A DNA stretch of 64,000 nt from Glebionis coronaria (lineage: Eukaryota > Streptophyta > Magnoliopsida > Asterales > Asteraceae): NCBI GenBank assembly GCA_025667525.1, contig CM046881.1, forward strand, positions 492,301,627-492,365,626, in the 5' to 3' direction. The notes beneath the pieces were generated by a model. The model had not been told where the DNA came from, did not search any database, and saw only the letters and a list, made by a program, of their open reading frames with translations. The translations under genes and the position numbers were made by a program. Positions 44,015-57,039 of this stretch are shown here, piece after piece (the stretch's first letter is position 1; the number at the start of each line of letters is the position of its first letter).

Positions 44015-47000
44015 TTAATCTGATATTCTATACAAGTCAAGCATTCCCAGTTTTCCAACCAGGTATGCATGCTGAGGTGTATCCAACCCTTTGGTAAAGA
44101 TGTCTGCAATTTGATTTGCAGACTCTACCTTTTGAGTCCTAACCACCCCATTCAAGATCTTTTCCCTCACAAAATGTAGGTCAAATTCAAGGTGTTTAGT
44201 TCTCTCATGAAACACTGGGTTGGCAGCAATTTTGATTGCTGAGTTACTGTCACAATAAAGATCCACAGGCAAAAGATTGCTACATTTTAAATATTTTAGA
44301 ATTTTTAGGATCCAAATGACTTCACTAGTCACTGAGGCTAGAGCTCTATACTCAGCCTCAACAGATGACTTAGAGAGAGTAATTTGTTTTTTGCTTTTCC
44401 AAGACACAAGGTTATCATTCACAAACACACAATACCCAGTAACTGATTTCCTAGTGACAATACACTTAGCCCAATCAGCATCAGAAAAAGCTTTAAGAGT
44501 CATACCTGTGTGATTCTTAACATGAATACCCAAACCTGGAGCACCCTTTAAGTATCTAAGAATCTTAAAAGCAGTCTTCAAGTGAGACCTCAAGGGTGAG
44601 TGCATAAACTGACTAAGACAATGAACAGCATAGGAAATATCAGGTCTGGTATTGGTCAAATATATCAGCTTGCCCATAAGCTTTTGGTAATCCACAATGT
44701 TTTCCAACAAAGGATCATCATCACAAGGTTGATTAGAAATGGTCAGTTTGGAAGGTAAAGGTGTCTTGGAGGGTTTGCAAGCAAGCATACCATATTCAGA
44801 TAAAACATCAAGAACATACTTTCTTTGATTCAAACATATTCCATCTTTAGTATCAACAACTTCAATTCCCAAAAAATATTGCAGTTTTCCCAAATCTTTT
44901 ATTTTGAAATTACTTTTTAAAAAAAGTTTGAAGTTGTCAATCTCCTTTTTGTTATTCCCAGTAATAATAATATCATCAACATAAACAAGCACAGCAATAA
45001 AACACTTATGGCAATCCTTAGTATACAAGGAGTAATCAGACTTGCTTTGCAGAAACCCATTCTGAATTAAGACAGAAGTGAGCTTAGCATTCCATTGTCT
45101 AGGGGACTGTTTCAGACCATAAATAGACTTTTTAAGCTTACAAACAAGCTTAGGATTACCAGAGTAAAAACCTTGTGGGGGTTTCATGTAAACAGTCTCA
45201 TCCAATTCACCATACAAGAAAGCATTGTTTATATCTAATTGGTAAATAGGCCAACATTGGTTAACAGCAAGATTGATCAAGCATCTAATGGTAACCATTT
45301 TAACAACAGGAGAGAAAGTTTCCTCATAATCAATTCCCTCTTTTTGACCACAACCCATGGCAACCAGTCTGGCCTTATACCTCTCAATCTCACCACTGGA
45401 TTTAAACTTAAGTTTCCAAACCCATTTAGAATTTAAGGCAGTCCTATCAGGAGGCAATTCAACTAAGTCCCAAGTGTCATTTTCAAGCAAAGCAGCAAAT
45501 TCAACATTCATAGCATCTACCCAATCAGGACTTTGACAAGCCTCAAAAAAACTCCTAGGTTCACTACTCTTATTCAATTGAGTAACAAAGCATAACACAT
45601 CTCCTTTAAGTTTGGAATAACCAACAAATTTTTCAATCCCATACTTGACCTTGGAATCCACAACAAAATCATTGTAATTTTTTGGAAAAACAGAAGGTCT
45701 AGAAGACCTTCTCACACCCTGATTACCCTGAGCATTAGTATTAGAGATACCACCCAAGTCATGTCCATGCAAAGGAAGGCTTGGGTGAAATTCTAAGTTT
45801 CCTTCAGATATTTGTGTTTCATCAAGTGTAGCAGCCTCAACACTTGGACTGGCATCAATGGTATCATTGCTAGAAGCAATGTATCCATTGTCACCTAGAC
45901 CCAAGTCTGGGCTACCAGCACTTGGTGACTTACTGTCACCATTATGAACATTAATAACTCTCTCATCATCATTAGGAAGCTCAGGGTTTTCCAAATCAAA
46001 AAAGGTTAAAACTTTGTCATTTTGAGAAACATCAACATCTTGGTCCTTATTCTTTTTATTCAAAACAGTATCCTTAAAAGGAAAAATAGACTCAAAGAAC
46101 TTAACATCTCTGGAAACAAAGAACTAATGTCTATCAAGACTATAAAGTTTATAACCCTTTTGCAAATTAGAAAAACCCATCATAACACATTTTTCAGATC
46201 TGCTGGTAAGTTTATCATGACTATTCAAAATAGTAGCAAAACAAAGACAACCAAAGGTCCTAATATGAGAGAGATTAGGAGATGTGTTATACATCATCTC
46301 ATAAGGAGATCTACCATTTAGAACAGAAGAAGGCAATCTGTTGATAAGATAAGTAGCAGTTAGAATGCATTCAGTCCAAAATCTTAAGGGAATTCCCCCC
46401 TGAAACATAAGGCATCTGGTCACATTAAGGAGATGCCTGTGTTTCCTTTCAACCACCCCATTTTGTTGTGGAGTATAAGCACAAGAGGTTTGATGTATAA
46501 TACCTTTGTTATTACAGAATGTCTGAAAAGTATGGTTAACAAACTCAGTCCCATTGTCACTTCTGAAAATTTTAACATCTTTTTGAAATTGGTTTTTTAA
46601 CAAATTGTAAAAAATCTCAATAGATTTGCCAACTTCATCTTTGGTTTTTAACAAATAAACCCAAACAGCTCTTGTGTAATCATCCACAATGGTCAAGAAA
46701 AATCTATGGCCAGTATGACTAGTCACCCTATAAGGACCCCAAACATCCAAATGAACAAGTTCACCAAGAGTTCTAGTTTTGTGTTCACTTAGAGGAAATG
46801 GTTCTCTAACTTGTTTAGCCCTTTGACAAATTTCACAAAACTCATGTTGATCAATGCAACTAATTTTTAAAGAATCTTTTAGAACATTTAGGGCTGGGTC
46901 AGCAGGGTGACCCAATCTACAATGCCAGTCATGTTTGGACAAAGAACAAGTAATCACATGAGAATCATTAACACATTTGTTACCTTCTACATCTAAATAG

Positions 47001-48655
47001 TACAAACCACCACACTGTCTACCAGTCCCCAAGATTTTTTTGAGATTGAAATCCTGATTAACAAAGAAACATTTATTTTCATCAAACACCACTAAGATTT
47101 TGTTATCCTTAGCTAATTTATGAACAGACACCAAAGTCACACAATAATCAGGAATAACAAGAACATCAAACAACACAAGTCCATTAGAGAGTTTAAGATT
47201 TCCAATTTTGGAGATGATGGCTTCAGTCCCATTGGGATGAGCAACTTTAATATTAAGGTGAGAAATATCAAAAACATTTTCTAATTCAGAATCATTATTG
47301 GTCATATGTTGATTAGCCCCAGAATAAACAACCTTCCCATTGTTCCCAATTTTGGACTTGATGTTTGTGTTAGAACAAAAAAACTTCTCAAAATTGTCAT
47401 TAAAAATCTTACTATTGTTAAAGTAAGTACCTGCCATATTGGCATGAACATTCCCAGAGTCACTAGTGGTCCCTTTGTTATCTTTAAACATAGAAAGTAA
47501 GGTAGCAAGTTGCTCATCACTGAATCCAGATGAAGAGGATGTTCCAACAGAATTGTTGGAAACATTTTTTCCCTTGTTACCTTGTCCTCCTTTTTTCTTA
47601 CCAAAATCAGGAGGATACCCAATAATCTTGAAGCACCTATCAATAGTGTGCCCATTATACCCACAATTTTCACAAATCAACTCAGAATTACTAATACCAA
47701 AAAGTCTAGGACCAGAATTGTTAGGAACATTAGGTCTAAATCCAGTGGTGGGAGTGTTAGGTCTGAAACCCCCATTGTTGCCAAAATTAAAGTTGGGTCT
47801 AAAGTTACCACCATTATAATTACCTTGGTTATTGGACTGATTTCTTTGAGTATTATTATTTCTAGCAGGCCCATTAGAAAAGAAAGCAGAGGTTTGAGTC
47901 CTCTGAGAGGAACTAGCAAGGGTACCAGATGCCAACCTATGAGATTCCTCACTGGAAATTATGGCATAGTCACCTTTCACATCAGGCAAGGTCTCTCTAG
48001 AGAGAATAGAACTTCTAATGCTCATATAAGAATCATCCAACCCCATCAAAAATTGCATAAGCTTCAACAACTGATTATGTCTTTTAAATTCACCAGAAGC
48101 AGTACACACACAATTAGGTAACTCAATCATAGCATCATACTGTTTCCAATAAGCATTCAATTTATGGTAATAATCAGATAAGTTAGACCCATTTTGTTTG
48201 AGAGTGTTAATCTTGTGATGTAGGTTAAAAATGACAGAACCATCCACTTTATGGTAAGTTTCTCTCAATTCATTCCAAACATACTTAGCCTTTTTAGAAA
48301 AAATTTGTCCAAGGAATAATTCCTCAGAAATAGAGTTCAGAATCCATCCAAGAACCACAGCATTGACTCTATCCCATTGTTTTCCCAAAACTTCATCAGT
48401 TAAAGACCTTTTACAAGAACCATCTATAAAACCAATTTTGTTTTTTCCTTCCAAAGCCAACAACATGGCATTGGCCCAAACTTGATAATTTTCAGTACCC
48501 TTAAGTTTAACACTCACAACAGTCAACACAGCAGTATCATTGGGGTGTAAATGCAAAGGGTCACTCAAGTCCAACTTGCTAATGAGTGTGACAGGATCTG
48601 TCACACTCAAGGTCTCATCATCACCATGAACTGACTCATTCTCATGATCAGTCAT
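44015..48655 (-). pseudogene. Copia gag-pol polyprotein with one in-frame TAG and an altered protease active site
   Basis: Starts at ATG 48655 (MTDHENES). Domains in order: copia N-terminal/gag (VSVKLKGTENYQVWANAMLL), zinc knuckle CENCGYNGHTIDRC, protease, integrase with HHCC (WHCRLGHPA ... CEICQRAKQ) and a D,D,E core (LVHLDVWGP, RSDNGTEF, NGVVERKHR). After a TAG at 46124-46126 the same frame continues with reverse transcriptase (QLDINNAFLYGEL, YVDDIIITG at 44972-44983) and RNase H (SDADWAKC, SSVEAEYRAL, ADIFTKGL). The protease site reads VYSGANQHMT: the codon at 47324-47326 gives Tyr where the catalytic Asp is expected. Total frame about 1,546 residues. The stop falls between integrase and RT, so this copy would not make RT unless read through. 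Confidence 0.92.
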
Positions 48656-49355
48656 GGTGAAGGGTCAAAAAGGGTATAAACAAACTCACAACACTGCAAA
48701 CAAAGTTCCCAGGCTTCCAAACCACTCAAGGGTGGCAGGTCAAGGGCAAGCAATGAGTGAGGATCCAATATAATGGGTCAGAAAATAAAAAGACAACCAA
48801 CCCAAGAGCACAAACAAACAAAAAACAGGTAGCAAGTAAGGAGAGAGATAAGAGGTGTTACAGTGATAGCAAACCAAGCACAATCGATCTGATATATCTA
48901 GATTTACTTAGTCTAGATGATATCAGAACCTCCAATTGACCAACCCTAATTTTCCTTCAAGGGAAAAAAAGGGAAAATCAATTTCCGCAAGAGAAACCCT
49001 CCAATAAGCCACCTATGAGACACAAGGAACAAACAACACAAGATCTAATCACAAACAGTAAACCCTAATTTTTGCAAAAAATTGGGGATTTACCACTTAT
49101 GAGATAGATAATATAACCACAGTAACAATAATCGCAACAATAAGTCACCGGAACCAAGGAATCAAAAGATCCCCAAAAAAGTCAAACCCTAATTTTTTTC
49201 AAAAAATTAGGGGTTTTGTAAATCGAGAGAGTATAATGCTATTGTAATAGCAGATTGACCAGAAAAAACACTTTATAACTTTGTATGAACAAAAAACCAT
49301 AAAAACTTTTTGAAAACAAAACTTTTCACAATAACAGAATCAGGTTTGATAACCT

Positions 49356-49368
49356 GGCTCTGATACCA
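49356..49368 (-). other. Primer binding site of copia element
   Basis: TGGTATCAGAGCC on the minus strand, with no gap to the LTR; complementary to initiator Met tRNA by family knowledge. Confidence 0.85.
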
Positions 49369-49823
49369 TGTAGAAAAATAAGGCTAGATGATTTAACAAC
49401 ACTTTCATTCACTTCAAACAATCAAAGGAACGAGAGAGTTTATAAGAATCAAAATCCACCACAGTATAAACTGGTATGGATCTATTATCTAACCTGATAA
49501 TAGTTTTACAAATCAAACAAACAAAAAATACTAGATGAAAAACCCAGAGATGAAGTAAGTTATGTGTGTCGCCATTGATGGCTGCACAAGAGAAAACACA
49601 CACACTTGACTTGACCCTAACTCAAAATGAGTTAGGGTATTATAAGCAAAACATAGCAACGTTCACCCAAACACGCTTGGGCCTTCAACCCGAGAGCCCA
49701 ATAAGTCCAACGGCTAGCCTTGATAAACTTCCCTTCACTTGTCCATCTTTAGACCCTGAAAATAAGAGAAAATACAAGTTAGTCCTTGTAACTTTTGAAT
49801 ATCAGATTACAAGGATTTTAACA
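49369..49823 (-). repeat. 5' LTR of copia element
   Basis: One base different from the 3' LTR. The hairpin occurs at 49615-49637. The minus-strand promoter would lie here. Confidence 0.93.
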
Positions 49824-49828
49824 GTAAG

Positions 49829-50151
49829 TGCAGTCATTTCTGGTCATAAGAATGATTTACATAAACGATAAATCTGACTCATTCATGCAATTTCTCAATC
49901 TATCAAATGGGATGAAAGATATCAGCAATTATTATTGTTGGTTACTCCATTATAGAGTTGACTGCACCAATAGCTACCACAGAAATAATATATAACTATC
50001 GAAATACATCACCCATATACTTTTAGAAGACATATATATACATATAGCATCAACAGGCTGAACCAATTCAAATACATATGCAAAATCACAATAAGCTAGT
50101 AAATATTATTCAGTAAAAATATGCATATCTTTCATTTACAAGGTCTACTAA
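49829..50151. other. Intergenic, no gene seen
   Basis: AT-rich flank between the copia element and a CACTA-type end. Confidence 0.5.
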
Positions 50152-51402
50152 CACTACAAGAAAAAAGGGCTATATGACGAATGAGAAATCGTCATTAATA
50201 GAGGAAAATTCGTCACTAAGACAGTTTAATGACGAAAATCAACGTCGTCACTTGTCGTCACTATAGCTCCGTCACAAATTAAAAGTGACGAAATTAAAAT
50301 TCGTCACTAACTTAGTGACGAGCTAGATTCGTCACTTAATTTTGTGACTACTAATTTTATTCCTTAAATTCATCACTATATTGATAATACTCATCACTAC
50401 TGGACAAGATTAGTGACGAAACAAATGCGTCACTTCCCAACTGAAACTAACAAAGCATTAACGGGTGTTAGTCACGATAAAGTCGTCATTGAGTTAAAAT
50501 AAATTTCAAAAAAAATTCCAAATTTTGCTACTAATTACTATTGCCACTAAATCCGAACTACTATACAATAGTGATCAAATCCATAAATTCAGAATATTAA
50601 TACATTGGAATAACATGATATTCTATGGGTTTAAACTTGTGACAAGTATATCACTATTACGTCAACCAAAAATAGTATATGTCCTGCGGTCAACAGACTC
50701 TTTTCACCACCAAACAATCATCACTGCAAAATCAAAGTAAATGTTTTAGCTCTTTACAGCTTGAATTAATTAATATTCAATATAAGCAGTAAAAATCAGG
50801 TCTTATGGATATTTGTAAATTTTTATGATGTTAAGAGCATGACAAACTGACCTCTGGAAACTAATATCTGATTTTACTTTCCCTTTCAAGTCCCTCGCGC
50901 CGTGTGAATTCTATAATGCTGCCTATCACACAACTAATCTTGTATATTTCATCCACTTCACTGTGAATATCTGTGAATATCAGCACAAAACATATTCACT
51001 TGGGTATGCCACCAAAACGACCTAGAAATATTATACACATAGATAAATCATTAGGGACTTTCGCATTATATGCAGGAGATAACAGAAGAAGAAAGACATA
51101 AGGAAAATCAGATATCAGACATGATATATACCTTGATCCTAGAAAAAGTGGACGTAGGGTAAATAATTCAGCCATAATTCCTCTTATTCCCCATAAATCT
51201 GCGATTAATGTAATACTTACATTTTAGGCCCACAAATACGGTAAGGTGATCTAAAATAACATCAATAAAAAAACAACTCGCCAATAGCAGACAATGTTGT
51301 TCAAACTCCCTACGACACACAAATGCTCATATTAGAATCCCATTGAACACAAAGATCAAAGTGACTTGGTGTGACATTAAAAGAGAAAGAAAAAAAGACT
51401 CC

Positions 51403-51469
51403 TTACTTCGATTGCAACTCTCTTGCTTCATTAGTGGACTCCAAAGGGTTCTCAAGCAAGCTTTTTTTC
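51403..51469 (-). other. Exon-like fragment within the CACTA-type region
   Basis: Minus strand: TTTCCAG| then KKSLLENPLESTNEARELQSK and TAA. It looks like a terminal coding exon. Parent gene not recognised. Confidence 0.3.
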
Positions 51470-51755
51470 CTGGAAACCTGTTAATTAACTAGATCATGAA
51501 ACACATCTTCCGAACCAAAACCCCGCCCTGTTCTTCCTTGTCTACGAACCCCATCACCATCTTTCCAATTTACCATACAAATAAAGACTGGCCCAAATGG
51601 ACATTGATCGAATCATATGTTTACAATAGGCCATCTGAATAAAGGTCTAGTTGCCTGCAAATGCTTTCATTAGATTAGCTTGTTGCTGACATTGTGAACC
51701 ACATCGATATAATGTGAATAACGTTAACAACTTATGTTTTTATGCTTATATATAC

Positions 51756-51854
51756 CTGCACCAACCCATTTTCGTCCTCAAGTTCCATTGTTTTCTTCCC
51801 AACATGTTGCTTAAGTTTCATTGTATCAAATCCACCACAAAGTTTCATCACCGA
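51756..51854 (-). other. Exon-like fragment, 33 codons, within the CACTA-type region
   Basis: Minus strand: TTTTAATGCAG| ... |GTATAT bound an open 99 bases encoding SVMKLCGGFDTMKLKQHVG then KKTMELEDENGLVQ. Together with 51403-51469 it may be a captured or relic gene. Confidence 0.35.
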
Positions 51855-52199
51855 CTGCATTAAAATAATTTTACAAAAGATGATTCATTTATATTTGTAA
51901 ATAAAACAAAGTAAATAGAACATGTAAGAAAGTTATAACTAGTGCAGTTCTTTGTCCATGGAATCTTGGAGAAGAGTATGCTCCCACCCTAATCACCTAA
52001 TAATTTTCATGTTACAAAAATCTTACTATCTTTTGATTTACTACTTGAATCAAGTTTATAAGCTGACGAGATTATAACACTATAAGAATTTTAACTTTCA
52101 GTGACGAAATAATTAGAGACGATAAATTTTCGTCACTAAAACCGTCTATGGGCCCACTTTTTCAACTTAGCTTTTCAACAATGGGTTGACTTTCAGAAA

Positions 52200-52830
52200 T
52201 CTTTGTTTAGGGACGACAATGTCGTCACATAATATTTTCAATTTTTTCAAAAATTAAATAAACTATTTACTTTTTTACAAGTCATTTTCTTTTAATTATA
52301 GGGACGACAATTTCTTTCCTAAGCAGTTTTAATTTTTTCAAAATTAATTATATCTATTTACTCTTTTATAAATCATTATCTATTAATTTTAAAGACGACA
52401 TTGTCGTCCCTAAGAAATTATCAATATCTTCAAAAACAATTTAATTTATTTACTCTTTTATAAATTGTTTTTATTAATTTTATGGACGAGAATGTCGTCT
52501 CTAAGTAATTTCTATATTTTCAAAAATAATATTAGTTATTTGATAGTTTTAAGATAATTTTCTATTGGACGATAATGTCGTCCTTAAGTAATTTCCACAT
52601 GTGCAAAAATAATGTTAGTTTTTTTTATAGTTTAAAGATAATCTTCCATTAATCTTAGGGACGATAATGTCGTCCCTAAGTAATTTTCATAATTTTAAAA
52701 ATACTTTTCATATTTTTATAAATAATTTTCATATTTTTAAAGATATTTTAATTTGTTTGGTAATAGTTTTAAAGACAAATTTCTTTTAATCATAGGCACG
52801 ACAATGTGGTCCATTAGTTTATTTTTCATA
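52200..52830. repeat. Left subterminal repeats of the CACTA element
   Basis: Seven or so units spaced about 90 bases, each with a core such as GGGACGACAATGTCGTCCC, followed by TAAG and an A/T-rich segment with TAATTTT. In CACTA elements such subterminal motifs are binding sites for TnpA (family knowledge). Confidence 0.8.
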
Positions 52831-53734
52831 TTTTGTTAATAAAAAACCTTGCTAAAAAGAAAAAAAAAAGTTAGCAAAAATATTTATTTTATAAAAATAG
52901 TTATATAACTATAATTTATAAAATAAAGTGTAATTATATAATTGTTATTTATACAATATGTAAATCTTATATATACACTATCGTGATACATGTTAACTCG
53001 GCGAATGACGTGTTATTTTATTTTCTCGTTACTCTCTCGATATTTATACTACAATATGAGACTTTCGTACAAACAAACATTTATTTATTCAAAATATTAT
53101 ACATACTCCTTGTGGAAACACACGTGAGACTTACAGACAGACACGCCTAAACATAGTTTTACTCGAAACGAACACTTAAACATGCGCTTAAACATGCATA
53201 TTACCACAATAATAGACTCATACACACGACAACGGACACATCATAAACTAGTTCAAACTAATGTCTCCCATGTCATCGTAAAGGTCGTGTAGTAGCGTAC
53301 CTGATTACATTGTGTGCATCTAGGGATGCCTATAATGTTCTATTGTTTTCTTGAGTACTTTTTGTTAATGCAATGATGCCTAAAAACGTTACTTGCATTT
53401 TTTGGCCTCGCTTTGTTTTGATTACGACAATATGTGAAAACATGCATTTACGAAAACAACGAAAAATGAATTACTGAGTTCAAGTATTTTTTATTTCAAC
53501 CATTATCACTTAAGGTATGAACAAACAAGTACTCATCCTAATTAATTGATCAAGCATTTAATCTTTTCTTAAAACTCACTTTTTATTAAGTGTGACAAGT
53601 TTTTTTATTGAACTTTCTTTTTAAGAAAATGTTTTATTAAATTAATTATTTGAAATTTTGAAATTTGAAAATGGCATATTTTATCTTGGTTTAGAATATC
53701 CTTTCAGGATATTTTAATCCCCGGATTCGAACCA

Positions 53735-54615
53735 ATCCACTAAAAGACAAAAGGGAGCAGAGTCTATGCAGGCGGTTCTTTAGCACCTATAGCGGTTCCT
53801 TATCGATAAGGAACCACGGGCTCTAATAAAGAACCACAGACAGATATAGCCGTTGGATGTTTGTCTTATAAATAGTGGATCATTCTCAGACTTTCAATTC
53901 ACATCTTTTGCACATATATTTCCAGATTCTTTCACACTTCTTAAATCACTCAAATCCTTGATTATTTGTTTGATTACTACTTGTTTAGAAGTGAATCTTT
54001 CTCCTCTCATCTTTTCCTCTCAAAGTGCAAAGAGAAGAACACTATCATCCTTGAACTGTTGTGTCTACCTCAAAGATCCATTGAAGATCCAAACTTATTT
54101 ATTCATTGTTGTGTCATTGTTGTGAAGATCCAAATAGTTGTGTCTATTTGGAAGTTGTGTATGTATTAAGGTTAATACTTGGTCCTTAAAGTATATTGGT
54201 GTAGATTGGTCCTAGCTAAGATTAGGGCTCGACTTTTAGCTTAGAGTCGGAAATTGGTTAAGCGACGTTGTGTACGGTTTCTCCACCTTAAGGAGCTTGT
54301 TGACTAGTGAACTCTCGAGTAAGGAGTACTCCAGGAATGGAGTAGGAACGAGGAGTGAGCTTCGTTGCCGAACCACTATAAATCATTGGTGTTTGGTTTG
54401 ATCTTTCCTTCCTTTATCTCTTTACATTCATTATTCTTTATACTCGTGATTATTAGTTTAGTTGTACTATACCTTGTTCATATTGTGTATAAGAAGGTTT
54501 CACATAAATACTCAAGCCTAAGTTTTTGAAAAAGATTTTTAAAAACCAATCTTTAACAAGTAAATTTAAGAAACTATTCAACCACTCCCCCCATTCTAGT
54601 TTCTACACTTTTATC
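53735..54615 (+). mobile_element. LTR-like remnant inside the CACTA element
   Basis: A U3/R/U5-like order: TATAAATAG near 53871, then CTCTCAAAGTGC..., a CTCCACCTTAAGGAGCTTG block and CACTATAAATCATTGGTGTTT, ending CCACTCCCCCCATTCTAGTTTC. I recall such endings from SIRE-type copia LTRs. No primer site or coding region follows. Borders are approximate. Confidence 0.4.
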
Positions 54616-54949
54616 TTTCCAATTAAGTGCATGCAATTTGCACAAGCTGAAGAGCTAGAAGAAAAAAAATTGGAGTCGTTGTAGGTCTCAAAGAAGAGCT
54701 TGGAGAATAAATTAGAGTCTTTGAAAGTCTCAGAAAAGAACTTGGAGTCATTGAAGCTCCAAGAGAACTGATGTTTAAGAACTATCAAGATTATTTGTAT
54801 ATAACACAAATGAAAAACATGTGAGGTTTCACCTATGAACGTGGACATGCATAGTATGGTCTACCAAGGGTTTCATATTGCCACGATTCTCATAGAACTA
54901 CATCTCCATCTCGACAACGACATAGAAAAGCTTCATTCTCCAACGTTAC

Positions 54950-56345
54950 CTTATCAACTCATATCGTGTACATCGATACGCTATCGACTCATATCTTGTA
55001 TAACAATACCTTATCAACTCATATCGTGTACATCGATACCTTATCGACTCATATCTTGTACAACGATACCTTATCGAGTCATATCTTGTACAACGATACT
55101 TTATCGACTCATATCATGTACAACGATACCATTTCGACTATATCTTGTACAACGATACCTTATCGACTCATATCGTGTACATCGGTACCCTATCGACTCA
55201 TATCTTGTACAACGATACCTTATCGACTCATATCGTGTACAACGATACCCTATCGACTCATATCTTATACAACGATACCTTATCGACTCATATCGTGTAC
55301 AACGATACCCTAACGACTCATTTCTTGTGCAACGATACCTTATCGACTCATATCGTGTACAACAATACCTTATCAACTTATATCTTGTATAACGATACCC
55401 AAACGACTCGTATTAAGTACAACGGTACCCAATCGACTCATATCTTGTACAAGGATACCCTATTAACTCATATCTTGTACAAGGGTACCCTGTCGACTCA
55501 TATCTTGTACAACGATACCTTATCGACTCATATCTTGTACAACGATACCTTATCGACTCATATCATGTACAACGATACCCTATCGACTCATATATTGTAC
55601 ATAGATACCTTATCGACTCATATCGTGTACAAGGATACCCTGTCGACTCATATCTGGTACGATGATAGCTTATCGACTCATATCTTGTACAAGGATACCT
55701 TATCAACTCTTATCGTGTACAACGATACCTTATCGACTCATATCGTGTACAATGATAGCCAATCGAATCATATTATGTACAACGGTACGGTGCACAACGA
55801 TACCTTATCAACTCATATCATGTACAACGATCCCCTATTTTCTCATATCTTGTACAAGGATACCTTATAGACTCATATCGTGTACAACGATACCTTATCT
55901 ACTCATATCGTGTACAACGTACCTAATCGACTCATATTATGTACAACGATACGGTGCACAATGATACCTTATCAACTCATATCATGTACAACGATCCCCT
56001 ATTTTCTCATATCTTGTACAAGGATACCTTATAGACTCATATCGTGTACAACGACACCTTATCTACTCATATCTTGTACAACGATACCCAATCGACTCAT
56101 ATTATATAGGACGGTACCCTATCTACTCATATCTGTACAACGATACCTTATCAACTCATATTCAGTCTGGTTTTTCTAGTCATATCGTGTATAAGGATAC
56201 CTTGTCGACTCATATTGTGTACAACGATACCTTATCTACACATATCGTGTACAATAATAGCCAATCGAATCATATTATATACAACGGTACGATGCACAAC
56301 GATACCTTATCAACTCATATCATGTACAACGATCCCCTATTTTCT
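54950..56345 (+). repeat. Minisatellite, 30-bp unit, about 40 copies
   Basis: Consensus near TATCGACTCATATCTTGTAC plus AACGATACCT, head to tail with point variation. Because the period is a multiple of three and the unit lacks stops in several frames, it creates open frames on both strands (e.g. 54835-55392, 55145-55870). A higher-order unit of about 164 bases (GGTACGGTGCACAACGATACC ... GATCCCCTATTTTCT, start near 55783) repeats near 55947 and again, degraded, near 56285. Confidence 0.9.
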
Positions 56346-57039
56346 AACCAACGACCGTATTTATAACCGTCAAATTAAGTTTTTGTATTCAGTCTGCTTT
56401 TTCTAGTCAAATTAAGTTTTCGTATTTACAATCGTCAAATTACTTTTATAATTATTTAAATAATTTATACATAAATTTAAATTATTACTATAAATTATCC
56501 TATTTATTTAAATACATTTAATTGAAAAAACTAAATATATTTTAGGGTCGACATTATTGTGACCAAATGAGATGAATGAAAAAAAATCAAAAAATCAAAA
56601 AAATCAAAATTTTTGAATATCCTTAATGTTTTTTCGTTTTCCCCTAAGTTTTCAGATTATCCCGCTACGGATTTAAGGACGATATATTCGAACCTGATTT
56701 ATAACCAAAAGTCGTCCACCATTTTCTTTAACACTTTTTACAAAAATATATAACATCTCCACCAGCATATCTACTACTAAAATGGGAGGATAAATATTAT
56801 CCATCCACCGCAATATAACATCGTCATGAAACTTCAATTCAACCATTATTCTCCAATTCATTATTTCATATCCTTTTTTTATTTTTAGAACGAAGAAGTG
56901 GATGAATGAAGTTTAGTATTTTTATTTCATACTCTCTTGGTCATTTACAGGTTTTGTTTGGGTAGATTTTTTTCGGATAAAATTAGGGAAAAATTTGGAA
57001 AAAAAAGCAGTTGCTGCTGTTTTTTTTTTGTTGTGCATG
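56346..57039. other. Non-coding part of the CACTA element
   Basis: AT-rich, with short homopolymers; an open frame at 56673-56861 (minus) has no recognisable feature. Confidence 0.5.

Larger units (their letters stand above)
43553..49823 (-). mobile_element. Nearly intact Ty1/copia retrotransposon, 6,271 bp
   Basis: 455-bp LTRs (43553-44007, 49369-49823) differ at one base that I can find (AGCAAGGTTC/AGCAACGTTC). Target duplication GTAAG at 43548-43552 and 49824-49828. The minus-strand primer site TGGTATCAGAGCC abuts the 5' LTR (49356-49368). The polypurine tract ATTAAGGGGGGA abuts the 3' LTR (44008-44019). It encodes all enzymes in one frame with a single stop. The most recent insertion in the window by LTR identity. 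Confidence 0.95.
50152..52077 (+). mobile_element. CACTA-type left end with TTCGTCAC subterminal repeats, right end not found
   Basis: CACTACAAGAAAAAAGGG is a standard CACTA terminus. From 50175 to 50420 there are about ten GTGACGAA/TTCGTCAC motifs, some paired as palindromes. No inverse terminus (CTTGTAGTG) was seen to the right, so the element is truncated or ends beyond the window. The interior (50500-52077) is non-coding except for exon-like pieces at 51403-51469 and 51756-51854. The right coordinate given is only the start of the next element. Confidence 0.55.

Noticed and set aside
47302..48121. Frames of 64-179 codons inside the copia polyprotein
   Set aside because: Shadows of the real minus-strand reading frame in other frames.
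53715..53745. Possible tRNA or SINE: perfect B box GGTTCGAATCC on the minus strand
   Set aside because: No A box or tRNA-like fold at the right distance.
54835..55870. Long open frames of 100-241 codons with RYLIDSYLVQ-like repeats on both strands
   Set aside because: They follow from a 30-bp tandem repeat with a period divisible by three; every frame repeats and none resembles a protein family.
54950..56345. CRISPR-like regular 30-bp repeats
   Set aside because: Units are contiguous without spacers, in plant DNA, within a CACTA element.
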